Translations under genes and position numbers: made by a program
Notes under the pieces: model-generated
Databases searched by the model: none
Told to the model about the DNA's origin: nothing
Seen by the model: only the letters and a program-made list of their open reading frames with translations
Source: Ophioderma brevispina
Lineage: Eukaryota; Echinodermata; Ophiuroidea; Amphilepidida; Ophiodermatidae
Direction: 5' to 3'
Length of the DNA: 64,000 nucleotides
NCBI GenBank assembly: GCA_023653785.1
Contig: JAMKCH010019735.1
Span: 16,633-80,632, forward strand
Shown here: positions 32,301-44,357 of the stretch, in pieces
Position numbering within the stretch: the stretch's first letter is position 1
How the letters are laid out: the number at the start of each line of letters is the position of its first letter

Positions 32301-34140
32301 ATAGTCAACTTTCTGAAGGATACTCATTTATAACCTTGTTCTGTGAGCATTTTTAAGAGACCATTCTACTATAGTCACTGCATCAGTCACTGCATCAGTG
32401 CATTTCGAGGCTATTTACTGTCTTCACAGCAGCTGTGAGATGTAATGTAACAGAGCTTCTCTAACAAGATAATGCCACTCAACATTGATCAGGGAGCATG
32501 GAATTTGATATGTATCCTAAGCAGCTATGGTCCTTTTATGGAACTTGTACAACATTTTGCACACTTCAGTCCAAAATCACACTATGTACATAAACATATC
32601 TTGTACATTGCTGTGATTGTCGTTATGGTTAAAATAAGCATGTGCAAATTTTGTTTATTCTGTGGCCATAACTCAAAAACCTATAGGGAAATTAATGCTA
32701 ATTGTTTACTTTCTTAGAGCATTTCCGATAAAACTTGCAAAACATTACCGATTTTCAGACCATGCACTTCGAGAACTGGTTGTGTGCCCTCCCTAAGCTC
32801 ACTCATATTGGCAACACTGGACTATAATTTTTTCCTCCTCAAAATCTTTCCAAATCTGAGCTGCCTTAAGCTGCAACTTATATTGACCAATATATCATGC
32901 CTAGGTAGCTATTTTGCATGCCATTGTCCCCAAGCCTAGCTGTGAATAGCTTTATTTTATTGATGCAAAAATATTGGGTTGACTTCTTGTGATTAGAAAG
33001 AAAATTAAGCAAATACCTGAAGAATTCAAACACCAATTTACCTATCGGTGCGTATCGAAGAAGTGATCAATTTTGTGTCACTCTTTGGCCTCTTGTGGAG
33101 GAAGGAAGTGACTGACCCCTTTTTTTCTTTGAATAAAAGTTGTTTGCAATGTCAAAGAGGGGAGGACTGAGTATATGCATGGTTGCTTTAGTAGAATCAG
33201 CACTGGGTTTGTAATTTGTTTTGTCACATATGAAAAAGACTGAACGTGTAGTGAACAGCGGCACAATACCATCCCTCCCGCCCTCTTTGATTTCTGCGGT
33301 GAGGGAAGCGGACGATCAAAGGCCTATGTGCCACATCGTGTCTAGACAAATATGTGGAAATTTGGGATTGTGGTGCTGCGTAATTGGTATAATAGATCAA
33401 ACAAGGCAAAAGCTCTTAACTCTCTTTCAAAACTAGAATTCTACTGATAAAACAACTTACTTTCTCTCTCTTTATATTGATTCTGTGTTCTGTGATGATT
33501 TTATTTGTGTTTTAGAGTGATTTCTGTGTTCAGTGCGCATGCTTTGACCGCAATGGGTTGTTATGTGGTATGTTGACTTTGATGTTAACACATTATCAAT
33601 TGCCTGCATCTCACTATTGTTTAAGTTCACAATTCACAATGCTCTTGTTGTTGATGTAAAACAATGCTTAGTGTATTAAGCACATGCACAACTAACCTAT
33701 CATTAAAATAAGCTATTATATTTGGTACACCACAATTAATACCTGCTGCATGAGGTATAAGACCTGAAGGATGCACATTCAAAGAAAAAGAGTACTGTCC
33801 TGGTATAATTGTGGCAGAGGGGGAATATAGAGGCATTCAGACTAAAATGTACTTTCCAGAAATGATCAGGGTTAAAAGGAGTTGAGAAGGACAGTTTGTT
33901 TTACTAATAATCTTTTGGCCCATTGGTCCTAATCCCTTTCCTCCGGATGAGTAATAAAACGTTTGAAAGTGAGAATGTCATAATTGATAATGGTTAGTGA
34001 CTCCCAGATAAACTGAAAACTCTGGAAGTAAAGAAACAAATTTTCTAAGACTAGGAAACCACCATGGCAAGTTTAAGAAAACTGGGGGAAATCACTTGAA
34101 GTATCCCGGGTCAGTTATATGAAACAGCATGTGAATTTAC
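32301..34140. other. SMOC last intron, middle part, unassigned
   Basis: A direct duplication CACTGCATCAGT(CACTGCATCAGT) at about 32377-32400, and nothing else definable. Overlapping ORFs at 33067-33436 on both strands have no coding character. Confidence 0.45.
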
Positions 34141-34144
34141 GGTT

Positions 34145-34198
34145 CAATAATTGTAGTGGATGTCCCAATAATTGTAGTGGATGTTCCCAATAATTGTA
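34145..34198 (+). repeat. Short tandem repeat, 21-22-bp unit
   Basis: CAATAATTGTAGTGGATGTC occurs twice in full and a third time in part (CAATAATTGTAAA). Confidence 0.9.
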
Positions 34199-34799
34199 AA
34201 GAGAGATTTTGAGACTGAAATGCCACTTAAGCAAAGGACATTGTCCAGAAACCTCCAAAGTTGGGGGGGGGGGGGGGGGCCTAGCCTAGAAAATATCCAG
34301 GCCAAAATAGGTTGATTGTACATCTTTTTGGCCTAAAAAACTTGGGGTCCCTCATGCCACCCAAAGGTCCATGACTGGACAGAACTAATGTTCGTGAATC
34401 CTTGGACAGTTCGTTTTAACTCTTTGATAGCCAAACAAAAAACTGGAAGCAAATTGCAATGAAAAATTCTGGTTCCATTTGAAGGGGGTCTTATGATTCT
34501 GTACATTTACCTGACCAGAAACTTGTTATGCCAATCCTGAATGCATGGCGGGGGGGGGGGGGGGAGGGGGGTGCAACAAATCAATTGTTCAGGAATGTTG
34601 TACATGTTCTGTTATTGTGGGCAAGGTGTCTGTCTGCGGAAGAGTTCCATTTTGCCAAACATGAACAAGCATGAACTTTATGACAGACTTTCCAAAAGTA
34701 GTAACTCAAGTCAAATAGGCAAACCCTTTAACCCTGGTACATTCTTGTTAGGTTTAACAAATGAGTCAGTGTAGTTTTGAGATGGTTGCCCGGAAAAGA

Positions 34800-34950
34800 C
34801 TCCATATGTACCCCCTCGTATATATTTACATGATACGAAATTACTATTTTAATTTGGCCTTGTTGATCTCAAAAAACGGAATAAACGCTTAAAAGAAATT
34901 AATACATTTTATGTTAATGTAAATATATGAGAGGGGGTACAATATGGAAT
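34800..34950. mobile_element. Fold-back element, about 150 bp
   Basis: Arms TCCATATGTACCCCCTCGTA(TATATTTACAT) and, reverse complemented, TTCCATATTGTACCCCCTCTC(ATATATTTACAT) are inverted over about 31 bp. The interior is AT-rich. It lies in the last SMOC intron. Confidence 0.8.
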
Positions 34951-35942
34951 CGTGCCGGTTTCACAAATGAACTGTGCCATTTTGGCGTAGCCCATCTAAA
35001 AAAATGACTAAGACCAGGCTTGTTTGTTTGGACCCATTTTAATGACATTTGTGATGATTGATTTCAATCATGGTCATGAAAATGGTTTAAAGTTTTGAAT
35101 TTGTAAACAAAGAAATAAAAAAAATTATGACTGAATGACTCTTGTTACTCTCAGGCCTAAGGGTAAAGACGGGTGGCATTGTGAAAGTTAGTGGTTGAAT
35201 TCATTTCGGGGCTGTCTACAACATATTTTCCTTGCATACTTATAGAAAATAAGATTGGCACAAATAGTACCACAAAAACATTGAGAATTACCTACTTATG
35301 CCAATGTCCAAATGAAAGTAGAAGTACAGAAGAAAATGTGGACTGTCGAAATGCTGCTTTAAGGTATGAAAAGCCAATAGACAACCAGCCTCCTAGCTAG
35401 CCAACCTTAAAGAAAAATAGATAGATACCCATTCAATGAAATCCCTAATAACCTAGATAACAAATTTGGTTTTTGCTTCCCTAACCCAAATAAGGGCAGC
35501 GTTCTAGAATTACCAGCCTACAAAATAGGACGCTAGATACACGCCTTTTCAAAATTCCATAACATCCCGGATTCACATCCCAAAACTAAAACCAAACTTT
35601 ACAAAAAAAAAACCATCGTTTGCGGTTTGAAACCAATTCCACCTGTTAGTGAGGGTCAAGCTTCAAAATGCCCAATGAAGATGGTGTTGTGCTTAGGATG
35701 TAACTGCAACCAAACTGCCAATCCATCCAGTGGCCCCCGTGTCTTGAAAAACTGTCCATATATAGACTCTTTTTAAAATAAGCAATTGATTTTCCCCCAA
35801 GGCCCTTCCCCGATGTGTAGACCATGATTCGCGGGCAAGTGCCAAGGAGGGTAGTTATCAGCCTAGGGTGCCAAAAGGGACTGTAGTACTCGCGTATTTT
35901 TTTTTTGTGTCTCCTTCGTTTGTTTTATATCACTTAATTCAG
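34951..35942. other. SMOC last intron, 3' part
   Basis: No repeat recognised. The intron ends in a long pyrimidine stretch and TTAATTCAG at 35942. Confidence 0.5.
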
Positions 35943-35992
35943 ACGAGCAACCGGATGACCCAACAGTAAACAGCGACTCAAGAGAATGTTAA
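35943..35992 (+). CDS. SMOC-like gene, terminal coding exon
   Basis: After the acceptor CACTTAATTCAG the first two bases AC complete the codon begun by the last base A of the previous exon (Thr). The frame then reads EQPDDPTVNSDSREC and stops at TAA (35990-35992). This gives an acidic, flexible C-terminal tail of about 16 residues after the EC domain, similar in nature and size to the short variable tails of SMOC proteins. Support comes from the correct phase, the polypyrimidine acceptor and immediate termination. The tail itself is too short and variable for homology. A C-terminal Cys is unusual and could form a disulfide. The intron before it is 4540 bp. Confidence 0.65.
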
Positions 35993-37325
35993 GAGACGGT
36001 CAATTTTTGTTTCGTTACATTTGAAGTTTAATTCATGTCAAAGTTATGATGGTTATTTTTCATTGCTTATTCCTCCTTTGAATATTTGCATCTTCGTATG
36101 TATGTAACACTATGCGAAGTAGACCGTTTTGAAAGGGGTTACTGCCATTAGCAATATGTTACTGTATTCTGGGGAGAAAAGTTGAAAAAGTCGGGAAAAC
36201 TCCCAACCAGGAGCAAATTTTTAAACAATTCGGACCCATCGCTGCCAAACATTATAAGTTTTATTCTGGCCGGGGGGTTGGGGGGGGGGGATGGGGGATT
36301 GGGCTGGGGAGAGAAAAAATGGGGGCACACCCCAGCCCACCAGTGCCACCACTGCTAAAAAACATAAATTGGACAGGTTGAGCTTCCCCATTTTTTTTTT
36401 GCTCTCAAGTTTATCAATCAGTTCTTTCTTGGCATTCACAGAGCAGGTGAATAATTCTTATAGCTGATTTCAATTTTTACTTCTCTCTGGAATATATTTG
36501 TCTGTCAATATTTTTCTTCGAATATTCGCCAATTTGATTATTCCCAATTTGAGAAGTTATCAGGGATTTTTTCTTATTATGAAATATTTTTCATATGATG
36601 TCTTATGATGATGTTGGAATCAAATACATCTGATTTGAAGGTCGTATATGAAATATTGCTTATTCTAAAACATTTTTTCACATTTTGAAGTCGTCAGGAG
36701 GAAGCATCCAAGAAAAAAATAACCCAACCTGATATTGCACAGCCCCTGAGTGGATGTTGGTGTTAAGCTTATTGTCTGTTCGTCTGGTGGTAGGGTCTAA
36801 CCGATCACCCTAAATATATGTATACCGATTACAGATTTTAAAATTTCAAATGGGTATTCAGATTTCCGATTCGATTTTTTTCTGTGTATTTTTTAAGCCT
36901 ATTATCGCCGTTTTTGGCAGGCCAGAAGAAGCTGCCAGAAAGTAGCAGATCGATTTAGGTAAACCACTAAAATGGCCAAAACATTTGGTTTTTTAGTGGG
37001 GGGGAGTAGGAACAAAGCACCGACTTATGTAATAAAAATAATAAAGTGAAAGTTTAAGTTGTCGATTTATTTCACCGTTTGGCCATCATTTTGGAATTCG
37101 CCGTATAAGTGCCACATAAAATGCTTGTTATATAATGAATGTTAAAAAAAAAAAAAAAAAAAAATGAGGAATTTTGCGATACGATCCGATACGATAAGGG
37201 TATCAATCGGCCCGATTTCAGAACTACCGATCATATTCGGCTTTATTCTCTAGTCGTTGGGGTATTATCCATGATTTAATTTAATCACATGTTCCAAGTT
37301 CAAATTTCAAGATGGGACAAGAAGG
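35993..37325 (+). other. Probable SMOC 3' UTR and downstream DNA
   Basis: The sequence after the stop codon is AT-rich. It includes a G-rich patch at 36270-36330 and a poly-A run of about 20 at 37144-37163. The first AATAAA seen after the stop is at 37031. Confidence 0.4.
37031..37045 (+). terminator. Candidate polyadenylation signals (two AATAAA)
   Basis: AATAAA at 37031-37036 and again at 37040-37045, followed by a GT/T-rich stretch (AAGTTGTCGATTTATTTC). It is the first AATAAA after the SMOC stop codon, which would give a 3' UTR of about 1.05 kb. A variant signal nearer the stop cannot be excluded. Confidence 0.3.
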
Positions 37326-37328
37326 GAA

Positions 37329-37768
37329 TAGACGATTTGCACAATCCCCACAATGCTTCTCATATTGTGCCCATTTCAATCCCGGAACTTGTACCAGAGT
37401 TCATGCTTACGAAAAATTATGTTTGATCGTCGTGTTACAAGACAGTGCCTAAAACTACAAACAAAGTACCTTTCATGTGAAGTTAATCTTACAGAAATGT
37501 AGAAGAATAACATAGAAACGAAAAACAACCGCGGCAGTGATTGTTGAATTTACAGCAAAATGGGGCAAATTTTCGATCATACGCGTACCCTAATTCTCAC
37601 CTGCCGGACTTTGCTGCCATCTTAAAATTAATCACAGATGAAGTAATTTTTCTAGTATCGATATTACGCTCGTGCCCGGAGGTTTTTAGCTGACTTGAGG
37701 CTGGTACTAGTTCCCAGATGGAATGGGTACCCCACAAGATGCATTATGGGGATTGTGCAAATCGTCTA
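37329..37768. mobile_element. 440-bp TIR element, TA-flanked
   Basis: TAGACGATTTGCACAATCCC (37329 on) is repeated as the reverse complement GGGATTGTGCAAATCGTCTA at the right (to 37768). The TIR is about 28 bp with one mismatch (CAATGC/TAATGC). It is immediately followed by the M2 MITE copy 2. Confidence 0.82.
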
Positions 37769-37790
37769 TTTGTTGGAGCAGCTGTTGACA

Positions 37791-38003
37791 TACTGTATAA
37801 GTTGGAATTTCCGTGTACAGATAGTTTCGTGATTTTTTAAAAGTTTTTGCAAATGCGCGGAAGTTCAGTCACAATTTGACATCAATGCAAGACAAATCTA
37901 TTGGAAAAAGTATTTCGCAAAGTTTTTAATTTCGCATATTTATGTTCATTAGCGAAATCGCGAAAATAAAAACCTTGCGAAAATTTCCACTTGTTACATA
38001 GTA
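37791..38003. mobile_element. 213-bp TA-flanked MITE (M2), copy 2
   Basis: Same ends, length and interior as 30305-30517 (TACTGTATAAGTTGGAATTT at the left, GCGAAAATTTCCACTTG..TAGTA at the right). Divergence between the copies is modest and spread evenly. Confidence 0.9.
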
Positions 38004-38576
38004 TGCAATGCAGCTTGTCCACATGTTAGTCTCGCTCATTACACTTCTCTCCACCCCCTCTAAAAGGTTTGCATTTGTGGTTGTAATGCCAACTAATTGA
38101 TATTGTCCCCTGTAATATTTCTAACACCACGGATGACCGCAAAGTGATAAGTGATCCTTACAAAATGATGGCGATCCATGACTTTACCATTCCAGAATAA
38201 ATGGGAATCTAGGAACCCCTCCAGGGAAATCTTGGAGGACCTTTTGGGAATTGGAGGGAATTTTGATATTTCAAATAAAGAAGATTATGAAATGCAGAAA
38301 AGCACAATTTAATTTGAATCTGTCCGTTTTTTTTGGTGGCCATTTTAAATGTGCTGTAATGGCAAATGTTACAGAGCCATAGATTACTGCAGAAATAATT
38401 TTATGGTAACCTACACATATTTTAGCTTATAGCAATAAGCGTGGCAAAAAGATAAAAGTAGGAAAAAGTTTTTGTTGATAAAGATGATGAGGAAAGCTGC
38501 AGGTTCTAAGGATCGCAAAATCATAGGTGTTGCTATGATGTGATTTTATGTGGGGTCACTGATCAGGTGTGCCTCT

Positions 38577-38980
38577 TACCGTACTTGACCCTAGTATATC
38601 CCATGCTCGGTTATAAGCCCACGTCCCAGTTTTGAAAGAATCGGAAAATATTAGAAAATCCTATTCTAATCATCACACCATAAGTTTTTGTGTTGGGTTT
38701 TGGGGGGGGGAAGGCAATAGATTACATGCATTTTTGGTTATAGTCATTACTTTTTTGGAAGTATTGTTTCTTGTGATTTTCTTACCAGATTAATATGTTC
38801 TTTTACAAGTCCTTTTGCTATCACCACCTCATTGACACTTGAAAATATCTTGATAGTTTAGCTTGAAGGGCTGAAATGGTTTGTGCTCGTGTGTTTCGAT
38901 GTTAGGGTGGAGACCTATTATAATCCCACCCCCTAAATTCAGGTTAAAAACAGGTGGGCTATACTAGGGTCAGTACAGTA
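38577..38980. mobile_element. TA-flanked MITE (GGTATAAGCC family), copy 2
   Basis: TACCGTACTTGACCCTAGTA at the left is inverted at the right as TACTAGGGTCAGTACAGTA. The interior contains TTATAAGCCCACGTCCCAGT and TATAATCCCACCCCC like the element at 24450. Ends and interior suggest a shared family, with an internal length change. Confidence 0.78.
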
Positions 38981-39464
38981 ATGAATAGATCATTTTTAGC
39001 CTTTTAGTACCTTCCTTCATGTGACATGTGATGATTTGATAGTGGGCCATTCGATTCATACCTGTGGGAAAATTGTGGGGAAGTTTTTTGTTTGTGCATT
39101 CATAGCGTGACTGTATATGTGCATATCATGCGGTGGGTTCTCAGCGAGCGTACAAAATAGCATACACATCGTAGTGCGTATGGCACTGAAGGGTAGTGTG
39201 TGATCGCTCAAAAAACTACCAGTGATTATAGTCAACTCTACAAGGAAGGTGAAGGGGATACTGCTGCTAAAAGTTGGTATGACTAGGTTATGCACCATTG
39301 GTAGGACACCCCTTTTTCATCTAATTGTGGTTTTCTATATTAATTAAGTTATGGGTGTTTCTGATAAAATAGTTTAAAAAACAAAAAAACCGAAAAAGAA
39401 AACCACACAAAAAAATACTGAAATTGCCATATTTTGTATTCCCCCTCTCCTTAGACATTCACTT

Positions 39465-39530
39465 GGGAGAGCGTGGCCTAGCAGTTATGGTGCTTGCCTG
39501 TAGCGCAAATTTACCAAAAAATCCCATGTT
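39465..39530 (+). other. tRNA-like SINE head fragment
   Basis: GGGAGAGCGTGGCCTAGCAG TTATGGTGCTTGCCTGTAGC has a box A-like TGGCCTAGCAGTTATGG and tRNA-like D-arm spacing. Box B is not evident downstream. Probably the truncated head of a + strand SINE. Confidence 0.5.
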
Positions 39531-39594
39531 GGTACCATATGGGCCACGGAAGTACCACATTGATTCGCATTAATGCGGATTTGGTGCCACATAA

Positions 39595-39955
39595 TAATAA
39601 TAGCAGGGATTTATAAAGCGCCTTATGCTATTGGCCTCTAAGCGCTTTCACAAATGGTCGCTGATCACTGTGGCCCAACCATACCATAAACCATTTAGCA
39701 TCATTTCAAGGGATGCAGCAGATCGGGATCAGCGCTTTCCCTTATCAGCAAACATACATCGAGATAACCATCGCAGCCGGGACCAGCTTCCCAAATATCG
39801 CATGGGTAAATCGGGACAACCAAGCGGTTAATTTCTTGTCCAGGGAAATTACAAGATAGCTGATTCTCACAGGGCTTGAACGCACGCCTAATACGCATGG
39901 ATGAGCACATTACACTGGAGTCAAGCGCTTACCTGATTGAGCTATCTTGTCCGTG
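39595..39955 (-). mobile_element. tRNA-headed SINE, well preserved head
   Basis: Read on the minus strand it begins ACAAGATAGCTCAATCAGG (box A TAGCTCAATCAGG, 39944-39932). Box B is CGTTCAAGCCC (39882-39872), and AGCTATCTTGT (39861-39851) closes the head. The 11 bases at the two ends of the head pair perfectly, so the acceptor-stem analogue is intact. The body then runs to GCGCTTTATAAATCCCTGCT followed by a short (ATT)n tail. The GCGCTTTATAAAT signature is, from general knowledge, common in SINEs of marine invertebrates. Confidence 0.82.
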
Positions 39956-40757
39956 TAGATAGTCCTATTATTTTGAAGGTTCTGTATTCCAAGATAAAAT
40001 AAGATTACCAGTCGACATTTCTTTAAGGCACTATAACAAAAAGCATTGAAATGTTTGAAATTTGCAGGAGTAGCTTAAGTGAATAAGTTTGCATAATCCT
40101 CATAAGGTTTTTTTTTCCAAATGAAAAAATGGTTCAAAAGGAAGGCAAAACAGCAGTGTTGAAAGATCACTCCATTCAATCGCTCCGTATGGACAGTAAT
40201 GACTGAAAAATCTGATTTTATACTTGGTCTAATCACTGCCAGAGTATGTTAGGGTTCCTTTGCTATAAACATTCAAAAATCTGATTGTTCATGATTTAAA
40301 AAAAAAATAAAATTCTGATTCACTGTTGGCACCTCTTACGGTTAGCAGTCCAACAAAATTTGGGAATGGTGAAACCCTGGATTATACACGAGTACTACTG
40401 TTTCACTCTGGCTTGCATGATTTAAAAGGGATTAATGTTGACAAATGACAAATTGGTGAAAGTAACTCCTTTTTTCTGCTACAACTTAAGCAAATCATGC
40501 ATTTAAAGTGCTAAACATGCTTTCAAAGAAAAGCCAAGTTTTGAAGTGGGTTTTGTGTTGTCAAGTTGTGTAAAGGTTGTTTGATTTGACATGCTCTACA
40601 CTGGTTACCTATACTCTGTTCATTGTAAGGTGGAACTTGACCCCATTCTTTTGGCCACTTATATTCTACATTTTTGTTGGAGGAGTTGTGCCAAAATACA
40701 CTATAGCTACTATAGTCGATTTATCTTAGGTTGCATTATAACATTGGGCTCCCCTAG

Positions 40758-40904
40758 TCGGGGCGGATCCAGATGTGAAAAAACGTCAAAAATTGTCCGG
40801 GGGGCTGAAGGCTAAACTTGTCCAAATGGTCTGATTTTGCAAGGTTTTGCAGGATTACCGGGGGCCGCTCGCGTACCCCCTCCGCCCCGCCCAGATCCGC
40901 CCTG
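40758..40904. mobile_element. GGGCGGATCCAG-type MITE, copy 1
   Basis: Ends TCGGGGCGGATCCAG and CAGATCCGCCCTGC are inverted. CTAG lies on both sides (40754-40757 and 40905-40908). The interior shares AAAACGTCAAAAATTGTCCG and GGGGGCTGAAGGCT with the copies at 45875 (minus) and 63904. Confidence 0.82.
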
Positions 40905-40905
40905 C

Positions 40906-42690
40906 TAGTGGTTATCCAATATACTTATCAAAGGTCATTTTCTACCTTATAGTGGAACACACTTATAGTGCTACAACAAGCATTGGTATTTTTTTTTTTC
41001 CTGTGGGGTGTGTGAAATGTTTGAGTCACTGGCATTATCATACACTCATCATGCTTACTATGTTTGTTGAGTTATTTTCTCGGACAGTCCGCATGCACAC
41101 CCTGTAAATCGCCGCCAGCTATGCAGTGGTTCGGTGCGTACTTGACCAATCCGCGCTTCGTGTCCCTATGTTCGCTGTCCCTGCCAGTTACCGCACACTT
41201 CAAAAACGCAGGCGTGGTGTGTTCGGATTCTGTCCGAGAATTATTTCCAGCCACGATAGGAGCATGCAAACAAACATGAAATTCAGATTAGAATCATGAA
41301 CTTTCACATCAAGCTCATCACGAAACTCTGAAATAAGATTTATAGCGATAAAGACAATGAAATCTCACAGTGAAATTCCACTTGTTATTCAAGATGTACC
41401 ATGCCAAGTGGAAAGCCCAAAACCCCAACCCCTTGTCACGCTACTGAATAACTAATTCTCATAATTTACGCAGAAGTGTGCTTCATATCTGAAAGTTGGC
41501 AAAGTTTTTCGGGTTTTCCCAAAATTATGCTACAATACTTTTTAAAAAATCTTGCTAGTCCTCTTCTCTGCCACACGACTTACTCACTAGAGGTCATACT
41601 GCAACATTCGGCACTGGACTAACAGAGCGAGATATATAGATTGTGGTGGCTTTTTAGGTGGGAAAAACCCAACCCCCCCACTTACATGTTTTGTGTGTAA
41701 CGTTTATATGACAGATTAGATTTCCTGCATTTCAACTTGTACTGTCTGCATCAGTCAATGAGCTCATGCTCCTCAGGTTAATCTGGGGGAAGGTCGGATT
41801 TCTCTTTTGCATCACTGTGTGGCAACAAGGGTCGGCCATGCGGTAAAATTAGCACTCTATTTAAATACCCAATAAACAGTGTAATATATATTCTATAGTG
41901 TTTTTCAGTCAAAAGTTCGCAGAACAAAATTGCTTACAATGATGTCTCCTTACCATATCGTAATATTTGAAGGAATTCATGAAGCGGTTTTGGAGGAATC
42001 GATCAGGTATAAAATTGGGGAAAAAAATTCCTATTTAGGGGTTTTCCCCTTAGAGCTCCATAGGAGCTGGCACCACGCAAATCCCAACTCTAGTAATCGA
42101 ATAGCGGGTGTCCTTCCCCTCCACAGTTTATCCGGTTGTGCCAGGTGTATGGGACAAATGGGCATGTTTTGAATGCTAGCTAAAGTTTCAAGCCAATAAT
42201 ATTTTGATGAGGGCCGAGGTCAATTGGGGACTCATATTTTTTGAAGTACAATATTGAACGACCTATTTTTAACATGCTGTATGAAATACCCTCATTTATC
42301 AATGTCATCCCCCTCCTAAACTTTTTGCCCAACAATCCATATTAAAAACTGTTGTTCTCAGCTTTACAACTTGTAGGTAATTCTCAAGATAAATGCACAA
42401 AACTCAATTCGCGAAATTGAAGGGCGTTGTTTACCTACATTCAGAAGAAAATGACTGACACTCTGGTCGTTCACGAACGATCTGTCTCTGGCATACAGTA
42501 AACAGTGGAATCATATTTTTTTGTGTTCCATATATAAACAGATAAACAATCACGGGGCCATATAACTGGGGGAATTCAAATCTTTCTTGGTGGTATGGCC
42601 ATGTGTCCTTGCCTGTGATTTGTTTCGAACGATTGCCGGGACAAACGAATCCTATCACGTGGCCTTCTACAGGAAGTGATGAACTGTGGA
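40906..42690. other. Unassigned intergenic DNA
   Basis: The stretch TATACTTATCAAAGGTCATT..CTACCTTATAG at 40918-40960 resembles 5222-5260 and may be a shared old repeat. No gene is recognised; overlapping ORFs on both strands at 41064-41279 have no domain. Confidence 0.4.
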
Positions 42691-43035
42691 TTTCATTATC
42701 CACAGCCTCGCCCCCGGACTTACCCCCAAAAGTTGAGATTTTTTATATCATCTAACCGTTAGCTGTAGTAATCATTTGTCCCCAATTTTTACTGCAAAGT
42801 CAGTCGCATCTGTAAGAATTCGCCATATTTGTCTTTTTCTGTCCGAAAAAAAAAAACGGACAGAAATTACAGTATATTAGCCTATGCCTGTTGATACACA
42901 TTTCTTCATAACATCAAACTGCAAAATCGGCATCAACTGGAAATTTTGGGAATAAGCTTAATTATCTCAAGGATATCTAATCGACCATAATACAAGCGAA
43001 GGTACTAGTAATCACAAAATCACCTTTAGTGTTGT
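42690..43035 (+). repeat. Repeat family D, copy 2
   Basis: Starts TTTCATTATCCACAGCCTCG, includes CATCTAACCGTTAGCTGTAG, a hairpin TGTCCGAAAAAAAAAAACGGACA region, and ends AATCACAAAATCACCTTTAG. Uninterrupted. Confidence 0.85.
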
Positions 43036-44290
43036 CATCTAGTGTTCTAAAATAAAAATCACGCAATAATACAATTACTAACTTACCTGTCTTAGCTAGT
43101 ACTCAAAGAAATACAAGATTCTCTTTTGAATTCTTACAATTGGAATAAAATTGAAAAAAAAACTAATCTTTAAATCTACAACTGACTTAGGAAATCTGTA
43201 TTCTGTGGGAAACAGACATTTACCCACAGAGGTCGTGGAAACTGATACAAATATTTGCTCTTAATGGCAATCACATAATCAGATCAACTTACACGTGGAC
43301 AAGCTTTTTAATGCATAATTCAAACCATAAAGAGGTGCTAGATCCTAAAATGTACATTTATCAGAGACATGAGAATATCACATATCCTTTAACTCGGCAA
43401 TGTTTATCCAAGACGACATTCCTGAAGATGTGGTGGCCTCGATGAAACTAGATTCTACCTCACCCATTGTTATTCTGAAATCATTGTTAGGTGAACAGAG
43501 CTTGGAATTTCAATTGCGTAATTGGCATTTAATGAAGAATAATCTGGGTTTTACGAGGCCATGCTTAAGCATCCTACTTGGGTTGTCATCTCAAATGGGC
43601 AATTATTAGGCAATTATTTGGGTTGTAATGAACTTGAAAGTTGAAGACATTCATGTTGGGTAGTAGGTATGCTCTTGAAATCCGAAAATTTGCAATGTTG
43701 CACAATGGGCTGCTTTTGCAATAGTTTTGGATATTGGCGAGGGAGGGTCGCAGGCAGCACTAAGTTGCTTATCCCCCTTAGCACTATCTATTGGCCATCA
43801 AAGCACTATCTTGATTGGGTACTTGGAAGGTGAGTGTGAGAGCTGGTAATGAGCAAATCAGAGGATACTGTTGGACTAGTCATATGTTTATAAGAAATGC
43901 AGAAGCGCTTTTTGGATTGGTTACTTAAGAGGGTTCTCTAATGTTCCATCCTGTGGTGACCAATCAGAGAAGTTGTATCATAGGTGGCAGTGTCCAGGTG
44001 AAAAGCCTGGCAATACCAACCAATGTCATGGTTATTTTTATTGGGGTTTATGATGTAATAGCCAATCCAAGATTGCGGTTTTGAAGAAAAGCTTAAGGTT
44101 GCCCTTCTTAAATATAGAGAGGGTCCATTATGAGTTTACTCAGCTGGTACTACCATTATAATTATGTAATATCATGTAATGAGCCAAGAAACTCTAATAA
44201 AAGGTGAAATTTTAACTACTTAGTTCTCAAGGCAGACAAGGATGCATATATATTCATCTCTTCCTTGAGATGCGTCAGCACACACAAGTG
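43036..44290. other. Unassigned intergenic DNA
   Basis: A coding-looking but unidentified stretch lies at 43400-43493, where an open frame reaches a possible donor GTGAAC. No acceptor in phase or family match supports it. Otherwise nothing was found. Confidence 0.35.
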
Positions 44291-44303
44291 TTAGAAAAAA
44301 AAA

Positions 44304-44357
44304 GGTGCGCTGGCCAGACTCGAACCGGTACCTACGATTACTAGTACGACGCTCTGC
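44304..44357 (-). pseudogene. 3' half of a tRNA-like sequence
   Basis: On the minus strand: anticodon-arm-like text with loop CTAGTAA (would read AGT, Thr), then box B GGTTCGAGTCTGG (44326-44314), 3' end GCGCACC, then a run of nine T as a Pol III terminator. The 5' half is missing: where the D arm should be lies the perfect hairpin TTGACAAG-GAGAT-CTTGTCAA (44361-44381). A truncated tRNA pseudogene or SINE head. Confidence 0.6.

Noticed and set aside
43400..43493. Exon of an unknown gene (DDIPEDVVASMKLD...)
   Set aside because: A donor-like GGTGAAC is present, but no convincing acceptor, partner exon or family match was found.
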